Notes: generated by a model not told the origin, from the letters alone. A stretch of 64,000 bases of DNA from UBA7359 sp964392105 (GCA_964392105.1 CAYMPA010000001.1:1-64000); one strand, 5' to 3'. Positions 1 to 8,428 are shown, counted from the stretch's first letter. Numbers and translations: made by a program.

Positions 1-184
1 GCAGGAGGTACGACCCCAGGGATGGGGGAGGTAGAACTGAGTCTGGAACAGAAGTCGAGAGCGACGCAGGATGCCAAAGCCGAGAAGCGGAGTTTATAAA
101 TAATAAATGAGCACAGCGTGCCCTTTGGGTATTCGAGCACATTATTAACGAAGTATGGGGACAAAATAGCATCCGTGAAAACTC
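1..184 (+). repeat. Family A repeat, partial copy at window edge
   Basis: This non-coding stretch matches the inner and right parts of the family A element seen best at 60173-60470 (reverse orientation). Shared blocks include GAGCGACGCAGGA, CCAAAGCCGAGAA and CACAGCGTGCCCT followed by TTGGGTATTCGAG. The left end lies outside the window. The right end has decayed and runs into the coaD stop codon at 185-187. Short open frames crossing it are not credible genes. Confidence 0.7.
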
Positions 185-661
185 TCAGGAGAATTTTTCT
201 TTTAACGCAGCAACAACGGACGGATGAACAAATTTACTTACATCGCCATTTAATGAAGCTATCTCACGTACCAGACTGGATGTCGTATAACCCAGATTTT
301 CCGCAGGCGTTAAAAACACTGTCTCAGTCTCGGTATATAATTGCCTGTTCATACCAGCCATTTGAAACTCGTAATCGAAATCAGATACTGCACGTATTCC
401 TCGAACAATCACGTTCGCATTTTTATTTTTCGCAAGATCTGTAACTAGGGCGCTAAATGAGACCACTTCGACATTATTTATTTCGGACAATACATTAATT
501 GCAAGCGCAACACGTTCATCAATCGTAAACAAGGTTTGCTTACTCCTACTATCAGCAACAGCAACGATGACTTTTTCAAACAACTTTGCTGCACGTACAG
601 CTATATCAGCATGACCGTTTGTGATCGGATCAAATGTGCCAGGATATATTGCTGTAACCAT
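185..661 (-). CDS. coaD: Phosphopantetheine adenylyltransferase
   Basis: CoaD joins 4'-phosphopantetheine to AMP from ATP, giving dephospho-CoA, the fourth step of cytoplasmic coenzyme A synthesis. The 158-residue length is normal for the family. The nucleotidyltransferase signature YPGTFDPITNGH occupies residues 6-17, including the conserved TNGH histidine. The C-terminal nucleotide-binding segment TTSSLVREIA is at 126-135. The start is an ATG with MVTAIYPGTFDP directly at the N-terminus, as usual. It lies 210 bp downstream of rsmD on the same strand, a common pairing, with a degenerate family A repeat between them and another at its 3' end. No frameshift or missing key residue is seen. Identification is secure. 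Confidence 0.97.
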   Translation of the reverse strand: MVTAIYPGTFDPITNGHADIAVRAAKLFEKVIVAVADSRSKQTLFTIDERVALAINVLSEINNVEVVSFSALVTDLAKNKNANVIVRGIRAVSDFDYEFQMAGMNRQLYTETETVFLTPAENLGYTTSSLVREIASLNGDVSKFVHPSVVAALKEKFS

Positions 662-688
662 TCTTATTCCTTTATATATTGAAAGAAT

Positions 689-878
689 GATTCTTAAAAT
701 AGTGATTTTTTCTTAAGAACAAGGACCTCGGTACCCCCTTGAGGGGTGAGCTCCCTGCGCAAAACCGGAGTGTATAAATAATACATGATGATAGCATGCA
801 CCTTGGGTACAGCGTGCCCTCTGTGTATTTGAGCACGGCGCTGACAATGTTATCGAGGAAAAAGTGCATTTTAAGCTC
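689..878 (+). repeat. Family A repeat, internally shortened copy between coaD and rsmD
   Basis: Compared with the reverse complement of the 60173-60470 copy, this block keeps the left end (TAAAATAGTGATTTTT), the GGACCTCGGTACCCCCTTG block, and the right half (CTTGGGTACAGCGTGCCCTC to GAGGAAAAAGTGCATTTT). A central stretch of roughly 110 bp is missing. The right terminal repeat is degenerate and holds the rsmD stop codon (871-873). Small open frames inside it are repeat-derived. Confidence 0.75.
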
Positions 879-1422
879 TCTCTATTAATTTTGATTGTAC
901 CCTTCCTGCCTTCGTTTGTTTCTTGATTTTCCAGGCTGAAGGTACAGTTATATTCTTCTCAGATTCAATATAAACCAAACCATTATCATTCAACAACGAT
1001 TCTTCAATAATCGTAGCACAACATTTTTCGATATAGCCCTGACCAAAAGGGGGATCAAGAAAGATAATATCAAACCCTTTTATTCCTTGCTTAAGCCAGA
1101 TTATCGCATCCGCAAGTTGAATCGTATGGTTTTCACTTCCCAGGGTTTCTGCATGTTGTTTTAATGATTCGATTATTTTGGGATTGGATTCAACCATGAT
1201 CACTTCTGCTGCCCCACGCGAAAGTGCTTCAAAAGCAAGCACGCCTGTACCGGCAAATAAGTCCAGACAACGTGCACCAACAATCTCTTGTTGTATCCAG
1301 TTAAATAGCGTTTCGCGAAGTCGATCGGGAGTGGGTCGTAAACCCGGCGAGTCAATTACATCTAGTTTTCTTCCACGCCACTTGCCAGCAATAATGCGAA
1401 TCTTACCAGGGATAGCCCGCAT
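871..1422 (-). CDS. rsmD: 16S rRNA (guanine966-N2)-methyltransferase
   Basis: RsmD uses S-adenosylmethionine to methylate G966 of 16S rRNA in the assembling 30S subunit. The protein is 183 residues, the family length. It has the N-terminal IRIIAGKWRGRKL segment, the SAM-binding DLFAGTG motif at residues 54-60, and the N6/N2-methyltransferase catalytic motif DPPF at 123-126. The ATG at 1422 lies inside the left arm of a 20-bp inverted repeat (1414-1433), so the start codon and ribosome-binding region belong to the palindromic element at 1414-1665. The stop codon lies in the remains of a family A repeat. Both gene ends therefore touch repeats, while the enzyme itself looks intact. It precedes coaD on the same strand. 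Confidence 0.96.
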   Translation of the reverse strand: MRAIPGKIRIIAGKWRGRKLDVIDSPGLRPTPDRLRETLFNWIQQEIVGARCLDLFAGTGVLAFEALSRGAAEVIMVESNPKIIESLKQHAETLGSENHTIQLADAIIWLKQGIKGFDIIFLDPPFGQGYIEKCCATIIEESLLNDNGLVYIESEKNITVPSAWKIKKQTKAGRVQSKLIERA

Positions 1423-1665
1423 TTATCTCTACCGTTCGTAACAAGGGCGTTGAGATGTCGTTATGACGGAGCGCACGGACTGAAAGACAGTGACCGTTTC
1501 GTCAGGAGCGAAACGGGTCGCACAAAGGGCGACCGAAGGGTGGACACCAGGGACGGTGTCCAACAGGGCGTAGCCAACACTACATCGAACCGTCTGCAAG
1601 GAGGACGCTCCGTCATAACGAGCAGATCGGCGTCCACAGTAGAAGGGTAGAGATAAATGCGGGCT
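1414..1665. repeat. Nested inverted-repeat element overlapping the rsmD start codon
   Basis: A 20-bp arm at 1414-1433 (AGCCCGCATTTATCTCTACC) is repeated perfectly inverted at 1646-1665. Inside it, CGTTATGACGGAGCG (1451-1465) has a perfect inverted partner at 1607-1621. Local hairpins occupy the centre, for example CCGTTTCG with CGAAACGG and GGACACC with GGTGTCC. The 252-bp block fills the gap between rsmD and the upstream peptidase gene and could fold as one long branched hairpin. It resembles neither family A nor family B. Open frames across it are not convincing genes. Confidence 0.8.
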
Positions 1666-1675
1666 CACCAAAAAC

Positions 1676-2995
1676 TCAGGATCCTTCTTTCTTATCTTCT
1701 GCTGGAGTACCAACCATTACCGTAACAAGTTTATCCGGAGTCAATCGACGTTTAAAAGCATCTTTGATTTGTTCAATTGTTACTGCTTCTACCTTTGCAT
1801 TAAAGGTCTCCAGATAATCAAGCGGCAACTTGTAATATGCAATGACAACAACATAACTAAGAATCTTTTTATTACTATCAATGCGTAATGGATAGCCACC
1901 TGTAATATTTTTTTTCGCCGCTACCAACTCTTCATCGGTCGGGCCATTTTCAATATAAATGTTAATATTTTCCATTAACACAGAAAGTGCTTCATCAACT
2001 TGATCTGTTTTGGTCTGTAGACCCGCAGTGAAAGGACCTTTAAAACGCATGGGTGAAAAATAACTGTAGGCACTGTAAGACAAACCACGTTTTTCCCGGA
2101 CTTCTTCAAACAAACGCGACACCATACCACCACCACCAAGCACGTGGTTTCCAACATAAAGTGGGAAATAGTCCGGATCACCACGTTTAAGGCCTGGCTG
2201 GCCAACAAGGATATGTGTTTGAGAAGAAGGGTGCTCAATAAATATCCTGTCAGGTTTATCCAGGGCTTTAACCTCTGCCAACGGTCTGGCTTTTTCACCT
2301 TCATCAAGATCAGCCGTTAACTCTTCTGCAATTTGCTCAGCCTGCTTGCGTTCGACTGCACCAACAATTGCAACCATGGCATTATTGGTAACATAGTATT
2401 GTTTATAAAATGCTGTTATGTCCTTGCGCTTGATGGCCTTAACAGTTTCTTCAGTACCATCGTTTGGATTGGCGTACGGATGTGACTGGTATATCGCACT
2501 CATAAATGCATCTTTTGCCAGAGCGCCCGGTGACTGTTGTTTTGATTTTAATCCAATCAGCATCCGTGAACGTCTACGCTCCAGTGCATCATTTGGGAAA
2601 TCTGGTTTTGATACAACCCGTTTCAGGTTTTCGATTGCTTTAGTCAATAATGCATCATCTATTAGTGATCTTAATTGCACAGATGCCGAGTCATAATCCA
2701 CATCTGATCCATAAACAGCGCCAAGAGATTCAAAACCATAACTAATCGTATCTGCATCAAGTCCCGCTGCACCTTGACTTAATAATCCATTAGTTAACAA
2801 AGCCAACCCGGGTAAATCAGCATCACGACTACTACCCGCATCAAAAACGATTTGTATATCTACCATGGGTAATTCCGGGGCATGTACATAATAAACTTCA
2901 GTGCCTTTACTGGTTTTCCAATTTTCAATCTTGGGTGATGCTTGTACTGAGCACGTGATACTTATTAATAAAAGGAGGATAAATTTAGTGTGCAC
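1676..2995 (-). CDS. M16 family peptidase-like protein, probable non-catalytic subunit
   Basis: This is the second of two adjacent M16 (insulinase/pitrilysin) genes. It has a short N-terminal signal peptide (hydrophobic run before SVQASP) and the two M16 halves. The later GHNVLGGGGMVSRLFEEVREKR-type region carries the family's YSAYS segment. The zinc motif HXXEH is absent: the matching place reads GLALLTNGLL. It is therefore probably the non-catalytic partner of the protein encoded just upstream, as in two-subunit periplasmic M16 enzymes. A GTG start at 2995 is preferred because AGGAGG lies eight bases upstream. This overlaps the end of the upstream gene by 11 bp, implying coupling. A longer in-frame ATG at 3073 lies wholly within that upstream gene and is unlikely. 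Length is 439 residues. Confidence 0.88.
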   Translation of the reverse strand: MHTKFILLLLISITCSVQASPKIENWKTSKGTEVYYVHAPELPMVDIQIVFDAGSSRDADLPGLALLTNGLLSQGAAGLDADTISYGFESLGAVYGSDVDYDSASVQLRSLIDDALLTKAIENLKRVVSKPDFPNDALERRRSRMLIGLKSKQQSPGALAKDAFMSAIYQSHPYANPNDGTEETVKAIKRKDITAFYKQYYVTNNAMVAIVGAVERKQAEQIAEELTADLDEGEKARPLAEVKALDKPDRIFIEHPSSQTHILVGQPGLKRGDPDYFPLYVGNHVLGGGGMVSRLFEEVREKRGLSYSAYSYFSPMRFKGPFTAGLQTKTDQVDEALSVLMENINIYIENGPTDEELVAAKKNITGGYPLRIDSNKKILSYVVVIAYYKLPLDYLETFNAKVEAVTIEQIKDAFKRRLTPDKLVTVMVGTPAEDKKEGS

Positions 2996-4376
2996 GTCTA
3001 TGCCCTCCTGCCGAATGCCTCGGCTTGGTTTCAATTGGCAATGGATCAAGTTCAGATACAGTAAGTCGATCATTAATCAAATATTTTTTTGCTACTTCCA
3101 TTACCTGTTCAGCGGTTATGGCCTTAACACGACCAACATATTTATCTGCCAGATGCCAGGACAAACCAACTGTCTCCAATGTACCGATTATCATTGCTTG
3201 ATAAAAAACCGAGTCCTTTTCATAGACATCGCCGGAAATAACCTGCGCCTTAACGCGTTGAAGTTCTTCTTCGGTCACTGGTTTATTTTGCAGGTCTAGT
3301 ATCTCTTTACGAAATGCCACTTCAAGGTCTTGTATGGTTTTACCTTGCGCAGGCGTACCCGATAACATAAATAAATTATCCAGTCGTGATGCCATACTAT
3401 AACTTGCACTTGCCACCGCAGCTACTTCAATTCCCCTGACTAATCGACTTTCAATGCGAGCACTATTGCCTCCATCTAAAATCCCGGCCAACACTTCCAA
3501 AGCATAAGGTTCCCAATCCCAATTGTCTTGATCTTCACTGCCCGGTCTAACTACGGGCGTTTTATATGCCATCATTAAATAAGGCAGCTCCGCTGGACGT
3601 TTTACTTTTACCCGTTTTGTCCCTTGTTGTTCAACTTCTTCCTGCACCTTCATTGTGATAGTTTTACCCGCAGGTAATGATCCAAAGTAGTGCAGGGCCA
3701 ATGCATAAACTTCATCCGGGTTTACATCGCCCGCAACAACAAGGGTTGCATTATTCGGTGCATACCATTTCTGATACCAGTTCCTTAAATCGTCAATCGT
3801 CATATTATTCAAATCCTGCATCCAGCCAACTATTGGGAAACGATAAGGGCTGGTTTGATATGCCGTTGCCTTTGTAACTTCATAAACATAGGACTTGGGT
3901 TTATCTTCGGTACGCCAGCGACGTTCTTCCTTGACAACTTCTATCTCTTTTAAAAATTCATCATCGGGCAGTGTTAAAAAACGCATACGATCTGCTTCCA
4001 GTTCAAAACTGGTGCCTAATCGTGATTTTTCCAGAGTTTGAAAATAGGCCGTGTAATCAGCACCAGTGAAGGCATTATCACGACCGCCATTTTCTGAAAT
4101 GATGCGAGAAAACTCACCGGCGGGAAATTTTTCTGTACCCTTGAACATCATGTGCTCAAGGGCATGGGATATTCCGGTTATTCCGTCATGCTCATAGCTA
4201 CCACCAACCTTGTACCATATCTGGGAAACAACGACAGGGGCACGATGATCCTCCTTAACCAGGATCTTAAGACCATTATTCAGCTGATATTCGTGGACAT
4301 TTGCTGTTGCAAGCCCCGGCATTATTAAAACCAGGCCAAGAAAAGCGTTATTTAGAGATCGCCAATAATATTTCAT
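2985..4376 (-). CDS. M16 family zinc metallopeptidase (insulinase-like), catalytic subunit
   Basis: A predicted exported zinc peptidase of 463 residues. A signal peptide spans about residues 1-26, ending near GLATA. The inverted zinc motif HALEH at 71-75 supplies two His ligands and the catalytic Glu, and the downstream Glu-rich helix (VVKEERRWR) should give the third ligand. The C-terminal M16 half follows, with the RLVRGIE and SGTPAQGKT segments. Its substrate is unknown. It heads a two-gene unit with the HXXEH-less paralogue that overlaps its 3' end. Placement beside ftsY, rsmD and coaD is common in gammaproteobacteria. No promoter is obvious; upstream lies the 4467-4758 inverted repeat. 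Confidence 0.93.
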   Translation of the reverse strand: MKYYWRSLNNAFLGLVLIMPGLATANVHEYQLNNGLKILVKEDHRAPVVVSQIWYKVGGSYEHDGITGISHALEHMMFKGTEKFPAGEFSRIISENGGRDNAFTGADYTAYFQTLEKSRLGTSFELEADRMRFLTLPDDEFLKEIEVVKEERRWRTEDKPKSYVYEVTKATAYQTSPYRFPIVGWMQDLNNMTIDDLRNWYQKWYAPNNATLVVAGDVNPDEVYALALHYFGSLPAGKTITMKVQEEVEQQGTKRVKVKRPAELPYLMMAYKTPVVRPGSEDQDNWDWEPYALEVLAGILDGGNSARIESRLVRGIEVAAVASASYSMASRLDNLFMLSGTPAQGKTIQDLEVAFRKEILDLQNKPVTEEELQRVKAQVISGDVYEKDSVFYQAMIIGTLETVGLSWHLADKYVGRVKAITAEQVMEVAKKYLINDRLTVSELDPLPIETKPRHSAGGHRRAH

Positions 4377-4466
4377 TTTTTAGATTTATCTTTTATTTCG
4401 GGATTAAATTTCTGTGATGTACGCTATATAGATGATATTTCTCTTTATGAGTTCGATATCACTTGA

Positions 4467-4758
4467 CCCGCATGTTGCACGAGTACACTAGTAACAGAGC
4501 CAAAGTTGTATTCCAATAGAGATTTTAACATTGATTAATAATCTTTGGTTCGTACTCAGCATTTCGCTTAAAGAGTCCTCACTGATTCTGACACGTTATG
4601 CGTGCACATGCTCCCTCCACCAGAGCTACGGCTATGATTATGGTCGCGGCACGACCACCATGGAAGGTGGAAGTGCAGAACATGCAGGAGCATATCTACT
4701 GCCACGCATAACGCGCCAGCCCGACGTGAGCATCTCGCCAACTCGTGCAACATACGGG
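4467..4758. repeat. Nested inverted-repeat element upstream of ftsY
   Basis: The gap between the divergent M16 and ftsY genes (4377-4809) holds this structure. An 18-bp arm, CCCGCATGTTGCACGAGT (4467-4484), recurs inverted with one mismatch at 4741-4758. An 11-bp inner pair, CGTTATGCGTG (4594-4604) and CACGCATAACG (4713-4723), lies inside. Hairpins GGTCG/CGACC (4642-4656) and CCACC/GGTGG (4655-4670) occupy the centre. The architecture resembles the element at 1414-1665 without clear sequence identity. An open frame extending ftsY upstream through it is probably spurious. Confidence 0.7.
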
Positions 4759-4809
4759 TTAATGGTAGGATACCGCAACTCTCACAGCATACTAAAATAT
4801 TTTACTTTT

Positions 4810-5766
4810 GTGTTTGGTTTAAAGAAAAAAGGCGACGATAAGAAAACTGGTAGTAAAACCGAGGTATCTAAACTCTCCGATCACCTGCAACGTACTCGTA
4901 ATGGCCTGTTTGGTAGTCTTTTTAGTCGAAAGAAAACCATCATCGATAATGCCACCCTCGAAGAACTCGAAGATCGGCTGCTATTGGCAGACATCGGTAT
5001 TAAAACGACTGATCAGGTAATCCAGCTATTAAAAGCAGAATCAAATAAGAATTCTGAAACTAACCCGCTTGAACAATTAAAACAGGTATTGTTGCCGGCA
5101 CTTGAACCGGTAGAGCAAGCACTAATTATTCCAGACAATACAAACAAACCCTATTTGATCCTGGTAGTCGGTGTTAATGGCGTTGGCAAAACAACCACTA
5201 TCGGTAAACTTGCCAAACGATTACAGACAATAGGTAAAAGTGTCATGCTGGCTGCGGGTGATACCTTTCGCGCAGCAGCGATTGAACAATTACAGATATG
5301 GGGTGAGCGTAATAATATTAATGTTGTTGCACAATCAAATGGCTCGGATTCTGGCGCAGTTATTTACGATGCACTGGAATCAGCCCGGGCAAAAAATATT
5401 GATGTATTAATTGCTGATACTGCTGGAAGACTGCACAACAAGGAAAACCTGATGGAAGAAATGAAAAAGATCCATCGTATAGGTAATAAATTTGATGCGG
5501 ACTTACAAAGTGAAGTATTACTGGTTTTAGACGCCGGGACCGGACAGAATGCATTAATCCAGGCAAAACAGTTTAACGAGACTATTGGGGTAGATGGTAT
5601 TGTATTAACCAAACTGGACGGCACAGCAAAAGGCGGTATTGTTTTTTCAATCGCAGATGAATTAAATATTCCTATTCGATTTATCGGTGTTGGTGAACAG
5701 CTTGAAGACTTAAGACCGTTTAATGCCTCTGAATTTATCGATGCCTTACTGGTAAGTGACACATGA
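4810..5766 (+). CDS. ftsY: Signal recognition particle receptor FtsY
   Basis: FtsY is the SRP receptor GTPase that brings ribosome-nascent chain complexes to the SecYEG translocon. The NG domain is complete: helical N part after the LFSRKK segment, G1 P-loop GVNGVGKTT at about residues 120-128, DTAGR near 201, and TKLDG near 266. The open frame extends upstream to 4531, but that part crosses a palindromic element. A GTG at 4810 gives the typical basic start (M)FGLKKKGDDKK and a 318-residue protein with a short acidic/basic leader. An ATG at 4762 is an alternative; neither has a strong Shine-Dalgarno. The stop overlaps the ftsE start by four bases (ATGA), so ftsY-ftsE-ftsX form a coupled operon. 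Confidence 0.95.
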   Translation: MFGLKKKGDDKKTGSKTEVSKLSDHLQRTRNGLFGSLFSRKKTIIDNATLEELEDRLLLADIGIKTTDQVIQLLKAESNKNSETNPLEQLKQVLLPALEPVEQALIIPDNTNKPYLILVVGVNGVGKTTTIGKLAKRLQTIGKSVMLAAGDTFRAAAIEQLQIWGERNNINVVAQSNGSDSGAVIYDALESARAKNIDVLIADTAGRLHNKENLMEEMKKIHRIGNKFDADLQSEVLLVLDAGTGQNALIQAKQFNETIGVDGIVLTKLDGTAKGGIVFSIADELNIPIRFIGVGEQLEDLRPFNASEFIDALLVSDT

Positions 5767-6440
5767 TTCGATTTACTAACGTACATATGACTTACCCGGG
5801 CGGTAATGAAGCCTTACGTAATATCAACCTGCATATTGAACAGGGTGCAATGGTTTATATCACTGGTCGATCAGGTGCCGGTAAAAGTACTTTATTACGT
5901 TTAGTTGCATTAATCGATCGCCACACCCGTGGACAGATCATTATTAATGGTCAAAACCTGGAACGTGTGCGCAATCGTCGTATCGCATTATTCAGACGAC
6001 ATATTGGATTTATGTTTCAGGATCATCGGCTGCTTCATGACCGTTCCGTATTTGATAACGTTGCCTTGCCTTTGGTTATTGCAGGTTATCGTCATCAAGA
6101 GATACGCAAACGCGTACAAGCCGCATTAGATAAAGTCAGCCTGTTGCCAAAGGTGAATAGCTGCCCGTTGGCACTATCGGGTGGTGAACAACAGCGCGTT
6201 GGTGTAGCGCGTGCAGTAGTACATCGACCTGCAGTATTACTGGCGGACGAACCCACTGGTAATCTTGATCCCGCATTGTCCTGGGACACAATGAAACTCT
6301 TTGAACAATTCAACCAGGTAGGTGTGACCGTACTCATTGCAAGTCATGACCTTGATATGATTAAACGTTTGCATAAGCGCATCATTACTCTTAAGACGGG
6401 CCGCATATTAACCCACGCCGGGACACCCATAGAAGAATGA
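5763..6440 (+). CDS. ftsE: Cell division ATP-binding protein FtsE
   Basis: FtsE is the ABC-type ATPase that works with FtsX at the septum to control peptidoglycan amidases and divisome activity. The 225-residue protein shows Walker A GRSGAGKST (residues 35-43), the Q-loop in FMFQDHRLL, the signature LSGGEQQ (138-144) and Walker B VLLADEPTGNLD (158-169), followed by the switch His in ASHDLDM. It overlaps ftsY upstream and ftsX downstream by four bases each. Nothing about its sequence is unusual. Confidence 0.97.
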   Translation: MIRFTNVHMTYPGGNEALRNINLHIEQGAMVYITGRSGAGKSTLLRLVALIDRHTRGQIIINGQNLERVRNRRIALFRRHIGFMFQDHRLLHDRSVFDNVALPLVIAGYRHQEIRKRVQAALDKVSLLPKVNSCPLALSGGEQQRVGVARAVVHRPAVLLADEPTGNLDPALSWDTMKLFEQFNQVGVTVLIASHDLDMIKRLHKRIITLKTGRILTHAGTPIEE

Positions 6441-7420
6441 AACCGGCAAACAAGAAAAAAAATACCCTGCCTGGTAAAAGCTTTAAGAGCGAATTCAAAC
6501 GTCGCTTTGACATGTGGCTGTTACAACATGCACAGGCGCTTATCTTTAGTCTGGGTCAATATGTTAAATACCCGATCAGTAATATCTTAACAACTGCTGT
6601 GATTGGTATATCACTCGCATTACCTGCCAGTTTTTATATATTACTCGACAATGTCCGGTTTGTTTCTTCAAGCTGGGACGGATCATCACAAATTACCTTG
6701 TTCCTACAAAATGAAATCGGTGATGAACAAGCAACAGAATTTGCTAATAAAATTTCTGAACATAAATCCATCAGTAAAACGATATTAATCAAACGTGCTG
6801 ATGCACTTATTGAATATCAAAAACTGTCCGGCTTTGCTGATGCGCTCAATACACTTGATGAAAATCCATTACCGAACGTTGTATTGGTTAAACCAACGCT
6901 CGAGAACATGAATGAAACACGAACCGAAAGTTTAATAAAAAAACTGGAAGCCATGCCAGAGGTGGATAGTGCACAGTACGATAGCATGTGGATAAAACGT
7001 TTGCTTTATCTGCTGGACATTATTAACCGTGTCATTGTTATTCTTTCAACTCTACTCGCCGTTGCTGTGTTGTTGATCATCGGTAATACAATTCGACTCG
7101 CAATTTATAACCGTCGTGCTGAAATTGAAATAACCAAACTCTTTGGTGGAACAGATAGCTTTATTCAACGACCCTTTCTCTACAGCGGACTCTGGTATGG
7201 CATCTTTGGCAGCATCATCGCCTGGTTACTCATTACCATTTCAATGCAAATGCTACGCGGCCCGGTAAAGCAATTGGCCAACCTCTACGCCAGTGATTTT
7301 CAGCTCATCGGCCTCGGCTTTTGTAATACCCTGATCCTGCTCGGAATAGGTATTGCCCTCGGATTATTTGGCTCCTGGATAGCCGTTAAGCGTCATATAC
7401 GTGATATTGAGCCTGTATAA
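6437..7420 (+). CDS. ftsX: Cell division protein FtsX
   Basis: FtsX is the inner-membrane partner of FtsE. The 327-residue protein has a cytoplasmic basic N-terminus, a first membrane helix near residues 50-70, a periplasmic domain of about 100 residues that contacts amidase activators in characterised species, and three further C-terminal helices typical of the FtsX permease fold. The cytoplasmic RRAEIEITKLFGG segment is the conserved loop thought to contact FtsE. The start is an ATG overlapping the ftsE stop (ATGA). The operon probably ends here, since rpoH has its own regulatory region 100 bp downstream. Confidence 0.96.
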   Translation: MKPANKKKNTLPGKSFKSEFKRRFDMWLLQHAQALIFSLGQYVKYPISNILTTAVIGISLALPASFYILLDNVRFVSSSWDGSSQITLFLQNEIGDEQATEFANKISEHKSISKTILIKRADALIEYQKLSGFADALNTLDENPLPNVVLVKPTLENMNETRTESLIKKLEAMPEVDSAQYDSMWIKRLLYLLDIINRVIVILSTLLAVAVLLIIGNTIRLAIYNRRAEIEITKLFGGTDSFIQRPFLYSGLWYGIFGSIIAWLLITISMQMLRGPVKQLANLYASDFQLIGLGFCNTLILLGIGIALGLFGSWIAVKRHIRDIEPV

Positions 7421-7474
7421 TAGCAATAAATATCAAATACTTACAACAGCATTCGGATTGAACCTTTCAAAAAA

Positions 7475-7501
7475 TTAGCACTCATATATCAAGAGTGCTA
7501 A
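7475..7501. promoter_or_regulatory. CIRCE operator (HrcA-binding site) upstream of rpoH
   Basis: TTAGCACTC (7475-7483), nine bases, GAGTGCTAA (7493-7501): a perfect match to the CIRCE consensus TTAGCACTC-N9-GAGTGCTAA recognised by the heat-shock repressor HrcA. It lies 44 bp before the rpoH start and overlaps the region where the promoter should be. HrcA itself is not encoded in the window. Confidence 0.9.
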
Positions 7502-7545
7502 AATTTCAATTATAAGAGCCGATTTAATTATTAGGAATGAGAACC

Positions 7546-8397
7546 ATGAATCAGCTAACAAACCTACAATTAGCATTACCAACGGGATCGATTGAAAGTT
7601 ATATTTCTTCAGTCAACCAGGTGCCTATCCTGTCTCTGGAAGAAGAGCAGGTCTTGGCCCGACGCCTTCGAGACGAAAATGACCTCGAAGCAGCGCGTCG
7701 TCTGGTTATGGCGCATCTCCGTTTTGTCGTAAAGATTGCCCGGGGTTATAGCGGTTATGGTCTACAACAAGCCGACCTGATCCAGGAAGGCAATGTCGGT
7801 CTGATGAAAGCGGTAAAACGTTTTGATCCGGACGTGGGTGTTCGACTCGTATCTTTCGCCGTACATTGGGTGCGTGCCGAAATGCATGAATTTATCTTAC
7901 GTAACTGGCGCATCGTTAAGGTTGCAACAACCAAGGCACAACGAAAATTATTCTTTAACCTGCGTTCATCAAAAAAACGCTTGGGTTGGTTAAACCAGGA
8001 AGAAGTCAACGAAGTTGCAAAAGACCTTGGCGTAAAACCAAGTGAAGTTTTGGAAATGGAAAAACGCCTGAGCAACTACGACACATCATTTGATGTTTAT
8101 GCCGATGATGATGATGACGAATCAGTTTATGCACCAGCCTACTATCTGGAAAACAAAAGCGCTGGCCCGGAAGAATTGATCGAAACCGCACAAGCCAAAG
8201 ATGAAGACCAGAACGCATTACATACCGCACTTGCTTTACTCGATGATCGCAGTAAAGACATCATCGCCAAACGCTGGTTAGCCGAAGACAAGGCAACCCT
8301 GCACGAACTCGCTGCCGTACATGAGGTATCCGCAGAACGCATCCGACAGATCGAAAACAACGCAATGAAAAAATTGCGGGAAACAATAGCAACATAA
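7546..8397 (+). CDS. rpoH: RNA polymerase heat-shock sigma factor sigma-32
   Basis: RpoH directs RNA polymerase to heat-shock promoters. The 283-residue protein has region 2 (LIQEGNVGLMKAV and RLVSFAVHWVRAEMHEFI), the diagnostic RpoH box QRKLFFNLR at 132-140, and region 4 ending in the helix-turn-helix VSAERIRQIENNAMKKLRE. The ATG at 7546 is preferred over one at 7537 because AGGA at 7533-7536 is nine bases upstream of the former and too close to the latter. A CIRCE operator lies just upstream, suggesting HrcA represses it, a layer absent in Escherichia coli. A strong terminator follows. The DDDDDE stretch near residue 187 is a linker. Confidence 0.98.
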   Translation: MNQLTNLQLALPTGSIESYISSVNQVPILSLEEEQVLARRLRDENDLEAARRLVMAHLRFVVKIARGYSGYGLQQADLIQEGNVGLMKAVKRFDPDVGVRLVSFAVHWVRAEMHEFILRNWRIVKVATTKAQRKLFFNLRSSKKRLGWLNQEEVNEVAKDLGVKPSEVLEMEKRLSNYDTSFDVYADDDDDESVYAPAYYLENKSAGPEELIETAQAKDEDQNALHTALALLDDRSKDIIAKRWLAEDKATLHELAAVHEVSAERIRQIENNAMKKLRETIAT

Positions 8398-8407
8398 ACA
8401 TCACCAA

Positions 8408-8428
8408 CTTGATATAGGAAATATCAAG
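8408..8428. other. Short inverted repeat after rpoH
   Basis: CTTGATAT, a five-base loop, then ATATCAAG. It is a perfect 8-bp hairpin without a T-run, lying 11 bp after the rpoH stop and ahead of the terminator. It could be a 3' stabilising stem; function is not evident. Confidence 0.35.

Noticed and set aside
118..444. 108-codon plus-strand frame over coaD
   Set aside because: It is antisense to a clear coaD and begins in a repeat. It has no recognisable motif.
672..869. 65-codon frame between coaD and rsmD
   Set aside because: It lies wholly in a family A repeat and is similar only to frames in other copies.
1429..1713. 94-codon frame between rsmD and the M16 gene
   Set aside because: It lies mostly in the nested palindrome, so its codons are dictated by the inverted repeats. 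It has no domain.
4531..4809. N-terminal extension of ftsY
   Set aside because: It crosses the 4467-4758 palindrome. The GTG at 4810 gives a typical FtsY start.
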